The notes beneath the pieces were generated by a model that saw nothing but the letters and a program-made list of their open reading frames with translations, ran no database searches and was not told where the DNA came from. Shown here piece after piece: positions 50,935 to 59,112 of a DNA stretch of 64,000 bases. Origin of the DNA: Aquipuribacter hungaricus. GTDB taxonomy: Bacteria > Actinomycetota > Actinomycetes > Actinomycetales > JBBAYJ01. Position 1 is the stretch's first letter; the number at the start of each line of letters is the position of its first letter. A program made the position numbers and the translations under genes. The stretch lies in assembly GCF_042663885.1 (NCBI RefSeq), contig NZ_JBHSXV010000001.1; one strand, given 5' to 3'.

Positions 50935-53024
50935 AGGAACGATCCGATCAGGAGGTCGACGGCCTTGATGCCGAGGAAGGGCGTGACGATGCCGCCGACG
51001 CCGTACAGCAGGAGGTTGCGCCGCAGCAGCGCCTCGGCGCTGACGGCGCGGTAGCGGACGCCCCGCAGGGCCAGCGGCACCAGGGCGACGATGACCAGCG
51101 CGTTGAACACCACGGCGGACAGCACCGCCGACCCCGGGCTGGACAGCCGCATGACGTCCAGCACACCCAGCTGGGGGAAGGTCCCGGCGAACAGGGCCGG
51201 GACGATGGCGAAGTACTTGGCCACGTCGTTGGCGACGGAGAACGTGGTGAGCGCGCCGCGGGTGATGAGCAGCTGCTTGCCGATCTCGACGATCTCGATG
51301 AGCTTGGTCGGGTCGGAGTCGAGGTCGACCATGTTGCCGGCCTCCTTGGCGGCGGTCGTCCCGCTGCCCATCGCGACGCCGACGTCCGCCTGGGCCAGGG
51401 CCGGGGCGTCGTTGGTGCCGTCGCCGGTCATGGCCACGAGCCGGCCGCCCGCCTGCTCGCGGCGGATGAGGTCGAGCTTGTCCTCCGGGGTCGCCTCGGC
51501 GAGGACGTCGTCGACGCCCGCCTCCGCGGCGATCACCCGGGCGGTGGTGGCGTTGTCGCCGGTCACCATCACGGTGCGGATGCCCATCCGCCGCAGCTGC
51601 TCGAAGCGCTCGCGCATGCCGGGCTTGACGACGTCCGACAGGGCGACGACGCCGAGGCTGACCGCCGGCCGGCCGGGCAGCCGCTCGGCGACGACCAGCG
51701 GGGTGCCGCCCCGGGCCGAGACCTGCTCGACCGCCGGCGCCAGGTCCGTCGACGGGGTGCCGCCGTGCTGGGTGACCCACGCGACGACGGCGCTCGCGGC
51801 GCCCTTGCGGACCTCGCGCCCGTCGGCGAGGTCGACGCCGCTCATCCGGGTCTGGGCGGTGAAGGGGACAGCGGTGGAACCGTCCGGCTGCGCGTCGAGC
51901 GGTCCCTGCTCCAGGTCCACGAGCTCGACGACGTAGCGGCCCTCGGGCGTCTCGTCGGCGAGGCTGGCGAGCCGGGCCGCCTGGGCGAGCACCTCGCGAG
52001 GGGTGCCGCCGGCGGGCAGCAGGTCGGTGGCCCGCCGGTCCCCGAGGGTGATGGTCCCGGTCTTGTCCAGCAGCAGGACGTCCACGTCGCCCGCGGCCTC
52101 GACGGCCCGACCGGACATGGCGAGCACGTTGCGCTGGACGAGGCGGTCCATGCCGGCGATGCCGATCGCCGACAGCAGCGCGCCGATGGTCGTGGGGATG
52201 AGGCAGACGAGCAGCGCGACGAGCGTCACCAGCGGTTGCGCCGCGCCGGAGTAGACGGCGAACGGCTGCAGGGTGACGACGGCGAGCAGGAACACCAGGG
52301 TCAGCGAGGACAGCAGCAGCCCGAGCGCGACCTCGTTGGGGGTGCGCTGGCGGGCGGAGCTTTCGACCAGGCGGATCATCCGGTCGAGGAACGTGTCCCC
52401 GGCGGCGGCGGTGATCCGCACGACGATCCGGTCCGACAGCACCCGCGTCCCGCCGGTCACCGCCGAGCGGTCCCCGCCGGACTCCCGGATGACCGGGGCG
52501 GACTCCCCGGTGACGGCCGACTCGTCGACGCTGGCCACCCCCTCGACGATGTCGCCGTCGGAGGGGACGGTCTCGCCCGCGACGACGACGACCAGGTCGC
52601 CCACCGCGAGGTCGGCGCCGGCGACCTGCTCGTCGCTGCCGTCGGGCAGCAGCCGGCGGGCCAGGGTCCCGGTGCGGGCCTGGCGCAGGCTGTCGGCCTG
52701 GGCCTTGCCGCTGCCCTCGGCCACGGACTCCGCGAGGGTGGCGAACAGCACCGTCAGCCACAGCCAGACCGTGATCGACCACGAGAGGACGCTCGGGTCG
52801 AGGACGGACAGCGCGGTGGTGAGGGCGGCGCCGACCCAGACCACGAGCATGACGGGAGTCCGGACCTGGTGGCGCGGGTCGAGCTTGCGCAGCGCGCCCG
52901 GGAGCGCGTCGAGCACCTGGCGCACGGACAGCGCGGAGGAGGTGCGGCGCCGTGCATCCGGGGGGTCGGCGTCCTCCCTGGCCGGGCTGGGCGAGGGGGT
53001 GGTGGCGGTGGTGACGGTGCTCAC
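50931..53024 (-). CDS. kdpB: K+-transporting P-type ATPase subunit KdpB
   Basis: 697 aa catalytic subunit. The phosphorylated Asp is in LLLDKTGTITLGDR, the actuator loop is SAVTGESAPV, the nucleotide and hinge motifs are MVTGDNATTARVIA and GRLVAMTGDGTNDAPALAQA. Seven or so membrane helices. It couples ATP hydrolysis to K+ uptake through KdpA. The TGES Ser, phosphorylated as an off-switch in E. coli, is present. GTG start overlaps the kdpA stop by four bases; a Ser/Thr/Pro-rich N-terminus of about 35 residues precedes the first helix. Confidence 0.97.
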   Translation of the reverse strand: MSTVTTATTPSPSPAREDADPPDARRRTSSALSVRQVLDALPGALRKLDPRHQVRTPVMLVVWVGAALTTALSVLDPSVLSWSITVWLWLTVLFATLAESVAEGSGKAQADSLRQARTGTLARRLLPDGSDEQVAGADLAVGDLVVVVAGETVPSDGDIVEGVASVDESAVTGESAPVIRESGGDRSAVTGGTRVLSDRIVVRITAAAGDTFLDRMIRLVESSARQRTPNEVALGLLLSSLTLVFLLAVVTLQPFAVYSGAAQPLVTLVALLVCLIPTTIGALLSAIGIAGMDRLVQRNVLAMSGRAVEAAGDVDVLLLDKTGTITLGDRRATDLLPAGGTPREVLAQAARLASLADETPEGRYVVELVDLEQGPLDAQPDGSTAVPFTAQTRMSGVDLADGREVRKGAASAVVAWVTQHGGTPSTDLAPAVEQVSARGGTPLVVAERLPGRPAVSLGVVALSDVVKPGMRERFEQLRRMGIRTVMVTGDNATTARVIAAEAGVDDVLAEATPEDKLDLIRREQAGGRLVAMTGDGTNDAPALAQADVGVAMGSGTTAAKEAGNMVDLDSDPTKLIEIVEIGKQLLITRGALTTFSVANDVAKYFAIVPALFAGTFPQLGVLDVMRLSSPGSAVLSAVVFNALVIVALVPLALRGVRYRAVSAEALLRRNLLLYGVGGIVTPFLGIKAVDLLIGSFL

Positions 53025-54700
53025 TGGAGTGCCTCCGCGAGAGGGCCGAGGGACAGGGCGGGGAAGAACGTGAGGCCGGCGACGACCACGACGACGAAGC
53101 CGTGCAGGCCGACGAACACCGGGGTGTGGGTCGGCAGGGTCCCGGCGCCGGGCGTGGTCCGGACCTGCTGCGCGAGCGACCCGGCGAGGGCGAGGACCAG
53201 GACCACCGGGACGAACCGGCCCAGCAGCATCACCAGACCGAGCGCGGTGTCCTGGTACGTCGTCCCGGCGCCGAACCCGGCGAACGCCGAGCCGTTGTTG
53301 TTCGCGGCGGAGGCGTAGGCGTAGAGGACCTCGCCGAGCCCGTGGGGGCCCGGGTCCTGCACCGAGGCCTCGACCAGGGCGGGGGTCCCGGCGGTGAGCG
53401 CCGCCCCGACCAGCAGCAGGGCCGGCATGGTGAGGATGGACAGCGCGACCAGGGTGACCTCGCGCCGGCCGACCTTCTTGCCCAGGTACTCCGGGGTGCG
53501 CCCGACCATGAGCCCGGACAGGAACACCGCCAGGACGGCGAGCACGAGGATCCCGTACAGGCCGGAGCCGACGCCGCCGGGGGCGACCTCGCCCAGCATC
53601 ATGAGCACGAGCGCCACCCCGCCGCCGGCCGCCGTCAGGCTGTCGTGGGAGGCGTTGACCGCGCCGGTGCTCGTGGCGGTCGTCGACACCGCGAACAGGG
53701 CCGACGCCCACTCCCCGAAGCGGGTCTCCATGCCCTCCATGGCGGCCCCGGCGAGCTGGGGCACGCTGCCGAGCGCCCGCACCTCGGCCCAGGTGGCTAC
53801 GGCGAGGGCGAGCCCCCAGATGCCGGCCATGACGCCCAGGACGGCGAGCCCCTGGCGTCGGTCACCGACCATCGTGCCGAAGGTGCGGGGCAGGGCGGAG
53901 GGGACGAGCAGCAGCAGGAAGACCTGGAGCAGGTTGGTCAGCCCGGAGGGGTTCTCGAACGGGTGGGCGCTGTTGGCGTTGTAGAACCCGCCGCCGTTGG
54001 TGCCGAGCTCCTTGATGGCCTCCTGCGAGGCGACGGGTCCGCCGGGGATGCTCTGCGCCTGACCGGCGAGCGTGGTCACCCCGGTCGGACCGGCCCAGTT
54101 CTGCACCACGCCGCCGAGGAGGAGCAGGACCGCCGCGACCAGCGCGAGCGGGAGCAGCACGCGCGTGACAGACCGGACGACGTCCACCCAGACGTTGCCG
54201 ACCCGGTCGGTGCGGGATCGGGCCAGGCCCCGGACCAGCGCGACCGCCACGGCGAGGCCGACGGCCGCCGAGACGAAGTTCTGGACCGTGAGGACGGTCA
54301 TCTGGGCGAGGTGGCCCATGACGGCCTCGCCGGCGTACCACTGCCAGTTGGTGTTGGTGACGAAGCTGACCGCGGTGTTCCACGCCCCGGCCGGGGGCAC
54401 CGCGGGCAGGCCCAGGCTGAGCGGCAGCAGCGCCTGCAGCCGGAGCACGGCGTACGTGGCGAGCACGCCGACCAGGGAGAAGCCGAGCAGCGACAGCGCG
54501 TACACCGACCAGCGCTGGTCGGCGTCGGGGTCCACGCCGACCGCGCGGTAGACGGCCCTCTCCGCACGGGTGTGGTGGGTCGAGGTGAAGGTGCGCGCCA
54601 TGTGGTCGCCCAGCGGGACGTGGACGGCGGCGAGCGCGGCGACGAGGACCGCGACCTGCAGCAGGCCTGCGGCGGTGTCCGACAGCACGGGCCCGGTCAC
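53021..54700 (-). CDS. kdpA: K+-transporting ATPase subunit KdpA
   Basis: 559 aa, about ten membrane helices, channel-like K+ entry subunit. Selectivity filter segments are visible: NTNWQWYAGE, GTNGGGFYNANSAHPFENP, and AANNNGSAFAG with SFVTNT and TSTGAVNASHD. Length is normal. The GTG start overlaps the kdpF stop by four bases. All subunits of the pump are therefore translationally linked. Confidence 0.97.
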   Translation of the reverse strand: MTGPVLSDTAAGLLQVAVLVAALAAVHVPLGDHMARTFTSTHHTRAERAVYRAVGVDPDADQRWSVYALSLLGFSLVGVLATYAVLRLQALLPLSLGLPAVPPAGAWNTAVSFVTNTNWQWYAGEAVMGHLAQMTVLTVQNFVSAAVGLAVAVALVRGLARSRTDRVGNVWVDVVRSVTRVLLPLALVAAVLLLLGGVVQNWAGPTGVTTLAGQAQSIPGGPVASQEAIKELGTNGGGFYNANSAHPFENPSGLTNLLQVFLLLLVPSALPRTFGTMVGDRRQGLAVLGVMAGIWGLALAVATWAEVRALGSVPQLAGAAMEGMETRFGEWASALFAVSTTATSTGAVNASHDSLTAAGGGVALVLMMLGEVAPGGVGSGLYGILVLAVLAVFLSGLMVGRTPEYLGKKVGRREVTLVALSILTMPALLLVGAALTAGTPALVEASVQDPGPHGLGEVLYAYASAANNNGSAFAGFGAGTTYQDTALGLVMLLGRFVPVVLVLALAGSLAQQVRTTPGAGTLPTHTPVFVGLHGFVVVVVAGLTFFPALSLGPLAEALQ

Positions 54701-54783
54701 CGCCCCGGTCGGAGCAGGGTGAGCAGCAGGAAGCCGCCCAGCACGACGGCGACGACGAGGGCGAGGACGTCGAGGGCGGTCAC
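54697..54783 (-). CDS. kdpF: Small K+-ATPase subunit KdpF
   Basis: 28 aa, one membrane helix: VTALDVLALVVAVV then LGGFLLLTLLRPGR. The ending LLRPGR and position directly before kdpA (four-base overlap) are diagnostic for KdpF, which stabilises the pump. It starts with GTG overlapping the stop of a further small ORF. Confidence 0.9.
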   Translation of the reverse strand: MTALDVLALVVAVVLGGFLLLTLLRPGR

Positions 54784-54863
54784 AGCCGGCCCAGCCCACG
54801 GACCAGGCCCGCGAGGGCGGCGAAGACGAGCAGGGTGAGCAGGAGGAAGGCCAGGTCGGCCAT
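54780..54863 (-). CDS. Tiny membrane protein encoded at the head of the kdp operon
   Basis: 27 aa: a single helix (MADLAFLLLTLLVFAALAGL) followed by a basic tail (VRGLGRL). GAGGAG precedes the ATG by seven bases, and its TGA overlaps the kdpF GTG in the same GTGA style as the rest of the operon, so translation is very likely. It is not KdpF, which follows. It is too short for usual gene finding. I believe similar small proteins precede kdpF in other actinobacteria, but cannot verify this here. Confidence 0.75.
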   Translation of the reverse strand: MADLAFLLLTLLVFAALAGLVRGLGRL

Positions 54864-55125
54864 CGGAGGGCTCCTCGGGAGCGGGTGGCGCCCGTGGGCG
54901 CCGGACGCGGTCGGCGTCCCGCTGCCATCGGAGCACCCGCCGACCCCCCGGGAGCCGGGCCTGGACGGTCCCCGGACGCCGGGGCGGGCTGTCCGGACGG
55001 CTGCCGGACGCCCGCCGCCACCCGGCCGGAGGGCCAGGCGCTCCTCCCGTGCGGAGACCCGGCTCGCCTAGGGCTCGGAGCGAGCCGTCGTGGCTGCTCC
55101 AGGGGGCCTTCTGATCCACCTGCGG

Positions 55126-55329
55126 CTAGCCGATGGTGAGGAACGTGATGTAGCGCAGCGCCTCGGAGGCGCCGAACGGGTCGCCGCCGTCGCCGTCGGC
55201 GTCCACGACGAACGCGGTGACCGCGACGGCCAGGACCGCCAGCACGTACAGGGCGAGCTCGGTGGTCCTCGTCGAGGGCTTGGTCTCGCTGGTGCGGCGG
55301 TCGTGGGTGGTGCGGGCGTTGCTGGCCAT
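55126..55329 (-). CDS. Small single-helix membrane protein
   Basis: 67 aa. A polar Thr/Arg-rich N-terminus (MASNARTTHDRRTSETK), one membrane helix (LALYVLAVLAVAVTAFVVDA), an acidic GDGGDPFGASEA segment and a C-terminal RYITFLTIG that ends at TAG just as a second helix begins. The abrupt end within a hydrophobic run hints at truncation. AAGGA precedes the ATG. It lies between the two-component system and the kdp operon, same strand. Function unknown. Confidence 0.6.
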   Translation of the reverse strand: MASNARTTHDRRTSETKPSTRTTELALYVLAVLAVAVTAFVVDADGDGGDPFGASEALRYITFLTIG

Positions 55330-55598
55330 GTCGGTGCTGTCCTTCGGTCGGGGGTGCGGCGGCCGGGGTCGGCCGCGCGTGGGGCGGTGGGCACGGGCTG
55401 CGCCGGGCGCCTCGTGCGGGTCTCGCGTCGAGCGGTCGGGACCGGCTCGCAGGTCGTGCGGCTGGTCCGGCACGACGGAGCGTGACCGTCACCCGGTACC
55501 CGACCGGCGGGGTCGCAAACGGGACGACCCGGACAGCCGACGACGGGCCGGTGCGCACGGGCCGCGCAGGACCTACCGGGTCGCCCGACGGGGGGTGC

Positions 55599-56261
55599 TC
55601 AGCCGGGGGGCGCGACGACCCCGGACCGGAAGGCCCAGAGCACGGCCTGCAGCCGGTCGCGGGCGCCGACCTTCGCCAGCAGCCCGGCGACGTGGTACTT
55701 GACCGTGGACGGCTCGATGAACAGCCGGGCGGCGACCTCGGTGTTCGACAGGCCCTCGCAGAGCAGCCCGAGGATCTCCGTCTCCCGCGGCGTCAGGGGG
55801 TCCGCGAGCCGCTCCTGCTGCCGGCGCGGGTCGGGCCGGCGGGTGGCGAACTCCGACAGCACCCGGCGGGTGAGGCGCTGGTCGAGGGTCCCGTCGCCGG
55901 CCGCGACAGAGCGGACGGCGCCGAGCAGCGTGTCCTCGTCGGCGCCCTTGAGCAGGAACCCGGCCGCCCCGGCCTCCAGCGCGCCGAAGACGTAGTCGTC
56001 CAGGTCGAAGGTGGTGACGACGAGCACCGGGACGGCGAGGTCGGGGTCGGCGCTGATCCGCCGGGTGGCCTCGATGCCGTCCAGTCCGGGCATGCGCACG
56101 TCCATGCAGACGACGTCGGGGCGCAGCTCGCGCACCCGCTCGACGGCCTCGTACCCGTCCTTCGCCTCCCCGACGACCTGCATGTCCGGGACGGCGTCGA
56201 CGAGGACGGTGAACCCCGCCCGGACGATGGCCTGGTCGTCGGCGACCACGACGCGGATCAC
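55599..56261 (-). CDS. NarL/FixJ-family response regulator
   Basis: 220 aa. Receiver with phosphoacceptor Asp54 (VVCMDVRMPGLDG) and Lys in FLLKGADED, then LuxR-type helix-turn-helix (LTPRETEILGLLCEGLSNTE, TVKYHVAGLLAKVGARDRLQ). Cognate kinase is encoded just upstream with a four-base overlap (GTG in the kinase stop). Its target genes are unknown; the small membrane gene downstream may be one. Confidence 0.93.
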   Translation of the reverse strand: MIRVVVADDQAIVRAGFTVLVDAVPDMQVVGEAKDGYEAVERVRELRPDVVCMDVRMPGLDGIEATRRISADPDLAVPVLVVTTFDLDDYVFGALEAGAAGFLLKGADEDTLLGAVRSVAAGDGTLDQRLTRRVLSEFATRRPDPRRQQERLADPLTPRETEILGLLCEGLSNTEVAARLFIEPSTVKYHVAGLLAKVGARDRLQAVLWAFRSGVVAPPG

Positions 56262-57598
56262 GGGACCTCCTGGTGGGCGGGCTGGGGCGCGGGGCCGGGG
56301 TCGGGTGCGGCGTCGAGCGCGGGGCCGGGCGCGGGGCCGGGGTCGGGTGCGGGCAGGGTCAGGACGTTGCGCCAGCCGCCGTCCGGGGTGGGACCGGCGA
56401 CCAGGTCGCCGCCCAGCAGCGTCGCCCGCTCGCGCATGCCGATCAGGCCGTGCCCGCCGCCCCCGGACCGCGCCGGCGTCGGGGCCCCACCGCCGGCGCC
56501 CGCCCCGCCGGCACCTGCACCCGCCACGACGTTCGTGACCGTGAGCTCGACCCCGGCGGGGTGGTGGCGGACGACGACCTCGACCGGGGCGCCGAGGGCG
56601 TGGGCGCGGGCGTTGGTCAGCGACTCCTGCACCATCCGGTAGGCCGCGGTCCCGGCGAGCGGGCCGAGCGGCACCGGGTCGCCCTCCACGCGCAGGTCGA
56701 CGTCGGCCCCGGTCTCCCGGACCGAGGCGACCAGGGCGGGCAGGTGCTCCAGGTCGGGGACCGGGGCGGTCTCGCCGGGGCCCTGCTCGCGCAGCAGGCC
56801 GACGGCCTGGCGCAGCCCGGCGAGGGTGCGCTGGGCCTCCTCGCGGACCGTGACGACGTACCCGCCGGCGCGGGCGGGGTCGGTGCGCAGCAGCGCCGAG
56901 GCGGCCTGGGCGCTGAGCACGATGCCGGAGATGTGGTGCGCGGCGATGTCGTGCAGCTCGCGCGCCATGGCCGTCCGCTCTCGCTGCACGGCTTCGCGCG
57001 TCGCGGCCTCGCGCTCCCGCTCGGCGAGCTCGGCCCGCTCCCGCAGCGCGGCCACCAGGCGGGCGCGCGTGCGGACGTAGCCCGCGACGACCGCGGGCAG
57101 CGCGAAGCTGACCAGCACCCCGGTCGCGGCCAGCGGGACCGCCCACCGCGCGGTGGCCGGCGGGCCGGAGGCGACGGCCAGGGTGGCCGCGATCCCGCTC
57201 GCCGCCGCCACCCCTGCCGTCCAGCGCCAGGCGGCGGGCGCGCCGGAACGCACGAGCCGGTACACCGCGACCATCACCGCGAGCCCGCTGGCGCTCTGCT
57301 GGCCGCCCGACAGCGCCAGGACGCCCGCATCGAGGACGGCCACGGCCACCAGGGCCGCGGGCAGGCGGGCGGTCCAGACGGCGAGCACCACGGCCTGGAG
57401 CAGGACGAGGAGCACGACCAGCCAGCCGACGCGGTCGGGCAGGAGCTGCTCGCCCTCCGCCCAGGCCGGGTCGGTCGCGCGCACCCACCGGTCGAGGACC
57501 AGGAGCCCGACCCCCACCAGCGCGACGCCGGCCGGGGCCAGGCCGCGCCGCAGCCGACCGGCGCGGCGGGGGCGCGGCTCCGGGGTCACGGCGCCCAT
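56258..57598 (-). CDS. Sensor histidine kinase (HisKA_3, NarX/DesK type)
   Basis: 446 aa. Four to six membrane helices in the first 175 residues with no large extracellular loop, a coiled linker (about 180-208), HisKA_3 dimerisation helix with His216 in ARELHDIAAHHISG, and the HATPase domain (VQESLTNARAHA; GGGGHGLIGMRER). The C-terminal 30 residues are a Pro/Asp/Gly-rich tail made by a duplicated DNA segment. The signal is unknown; short-loop kinases of this type often sense membrane state or antibiotics. ATG 57598 after a GGAGGGGAGG ribosome site. Confidence 0.92.
   Translation of the reverse strand: MGAVTPEPRPRRAGRLRRGLAPAGVALVGVGLLVLDRWVRATDPAWAEGEQLLPDRVGWLVVLLVLLQAVVLAVWTARLPAALVAVAVLDAGVLALSGGQQSASGLAVMVAVYRLVRSGAPAAWRWTAGVAAASGIAATLAVASGPPATARWAVPLAATGVLVSFALPAVVAGYVRTRARLVAALRERAELAEREREAATREAVQRERTAMARELHDIAAHHISGIVLSAQAASALLRTDPARAGGYVVTVREEAQRTLAGLRQAVGLLREQGPGETAPVPDLEHLPALVASVRETGADVDLRVEGDPVPLGPLAGTAAYRMVQESLTNARAHALGAPVEVVVRHHPAGVELTVTNVVAGAGAGGAGAGGGAPTPARSGGGGHGLIGMRERATLLGGDLVAGPTPDGGWRNVLTLPAPDPGPAPGPALDAAPDPGPAPQPAHQEVP
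56289..56352 (-). repeat. Duplicated 22-bp segment in the kinase tail
   Basis: Identical 22-bp copies at 56289-56310 and 56331-56352 (each contains GGGGCCGGGGTCGGGTGCGG), plus a partial third copy between them. They encode the PAPDPGPAP-like C-terminal tail of the histidine kinase. Confidence 0.85.
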
Positions 57599-57639
57599 CC
57601 TCCCCTCCACGGAGCCCCCTCTGGTCCGCCCGGTCCCGC

Positions 57640-58920
57640 TCAGCCCTGCTCGCAGAAGGCGGCGTCCACGGTGTCGACGACCTCCTGGTACAGCGGCAGC
57701 AGGGCCTCCTCGTCGGTGGGGTCGACGAACGCCCACGGCAGCGCCGTGACGGCGACCGACCAGGCCCGGCCGTCCTCGGAGACGGCGCCCCGGGTCTGGT
57801 AGCCGTGGATGTCCCCGCCGTGGCCCCACACCTCGCCGCCGCAGCTCAACGGGTAGCTGATCAGCCCGAGGCCGTAACCGGACCCGGGCGAGAACGGGTC
57901 GTCCTGCGGCACGGTGGTCATCATCTGCTCGAGCGTCTCCGGCTCCAGCAGCTCCCCGTCGACCAGGGCGAGCATGAACTCGCTGAGCTCGCCGGGCGTG
58001 GACACCATCGCCCCGGCCGCCCAGCCCCACGACGGGTCGAGCTCGGTGATGTCGAGCAGCCCGCCGTCGGGGTCGGAGTGGTAGCCCCGCGGGTGCTCAC
58101 CGCGCAGCTCCCGCTCCCCCGGCTGCGGGAAGTACGTCCGCTCCAGCCCGAGCGGCTCGACGATGCGCTCGGTGACCTGCTCGGCGAGCGTCCGCTGCGT
58201 GACGCGCTCGACGAGCAGGCCCAGCAGCAGGTAGTTGGTGTTGCTGTAGCCCCACCGCTCGCCGGGGGCGAACTGCACGGGCTGCTGCAGGGCCAGGTCG
58301 AGCAGGTCGCGCGGCGAGCGGTAGGAGTCGCGCAGCGCGACGACGTCCTCGGCGACGGCGGTCGTGTACTCGGGCAGGCCGCTCGTGTGCTGCAGCAGGT
58401 GCCGGACCGTGACGACCGAGGCGTCGACCCCCTCGGCGCGCACGAGCCCGGGCAGGTACTGCTCGACCGGCGCGTCCAGGTCGACGCGGCCCTCGTCGAC
58501 GAGCTGGAGGACGACGGTGGCGGTGAAGGTCTTGGTGTTGCTGCCGATGCGGACCTCGCCGTCCTCGGGCACCGGGTCGCCCGTCTCGACGTCGCCGGTG
58601 CCGGCGGTGAGGGTGCGCTCCGCGCCGTCCGGGTCGGTGGCCGTGGCGAGCACGCCGGGGAAGCCGGACTCCACGAGGGCGTCGAGGCGGGCCTGCGCCG
58701 GGTCGTCGGTGCCGGCCGCGGCGCTCCCCCACCACAGGCCGCCCGCGGCGACGGTGGCGACGAGGACGCCGGTCGCGCCGAGCACGCCCGCCCGCCGGCC
58801 GCGGCCGGAGGTCCTGGTCGTGCCGCCGGCGGGGACGCTGCCGGAGGTCCTGGTGCTGCCGGTGGTGCTGCCGGCGGTGCTGCCGGTGGTGCTGCCGCTG
58901 TGGTCGTGGTCCTGGCTCAC
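57640..58920 (-). CDS. Serine beta-lactamase-like/D-Ala-D-Ala carboxypeptidase-type hydrolase
   Basis: 426 aa of the class C beta-lactamase-like (Pfam beta-lactamase) family. Nucleophile Ser127-x-x-Lys130 (SNTK), Tyr225-Ser-Asn227, and HGG in WGHGGDIHG complete the catalytic set. A 40-residue Gly/Ser/Thr-rich N-terminus with tandem repeats precedes a membrane anchor (AGVLGATGVLVATVAAGGLW), so the enzyme faces the outside. It acts on D-amino acid peptides or esters; substrate unknown. GTG 58920 after GAGGAGCACCCC. Confidence 0.88.
   Translation of the reverse strand: MSQDHDHSGSTTGSTAGSTTGSTRTSGSVPAGGTTRTSGRGRRAGVLGATGVLVATVAAGGLWWGSAAAGTDDPAQARLDALVESGFPGVLATATDPDGAERTLTAGTGDVETGDPVPEDGEVRIGSNTKTFTATVVLQLVDEGRVDLDAPVEQYLPGLVRAEGVDASVVTVRHLLQHTSGLPEYTTAVAEDVVALRDSYRSPRDLLDLALQQPVQFAPGERWGYSNTNYLLLGLLVERVTQRTLAEQVTERIVEPLGLERTYFPQPGERELRGEHPRGYHSDPDGGLLDITELDPSWGWAAGAMVSTPGELSEFMLALVDGELLEPETLEQMMTTVPQDDPFSPGSGYGLGLISYPLSCGGEVWGHGGDIHGYQTRGAVSEDGRAWSVAVTALPWAFVDPTDEEALLPLYQEVVDTVDAAFCEQG
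58859..58894 (-). repeat. 12-bp tandem repeat in the hydrolase N-terminus
   Basis: Three units of 12 bp (plus-strand CCGGTGGTGCTG, middle unit one mismatch) encoding GSTT/GSTA repeats. Likely to vary in copy number by slippage. Confidence 0.8.
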
Positions 58921-59112
58921 GGGGTGCTCCTCGGGTGCTTGGCGGGGCGGCCGGGCGGCCGCCGCTGACGACCACCACGCTCGTCCCCGGGCCGCCCGCG
59001 CACCCCGGCCGGCGGGCCGGTCCCCGACCCCGCCGCAGGGCGGGGTCCCCCGTCCGGACGGGAGGCGTGGACCCGGCCCGGCCGGGGCGCCCCCGGTGTC
59101 TAGGTTGTCGTC

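Noticed and set aside
58859..58894. Short CRISPR-like array
   Set aside because: The repeats are contiguous 12-mers without spacers and are in frame within a coding sequence.
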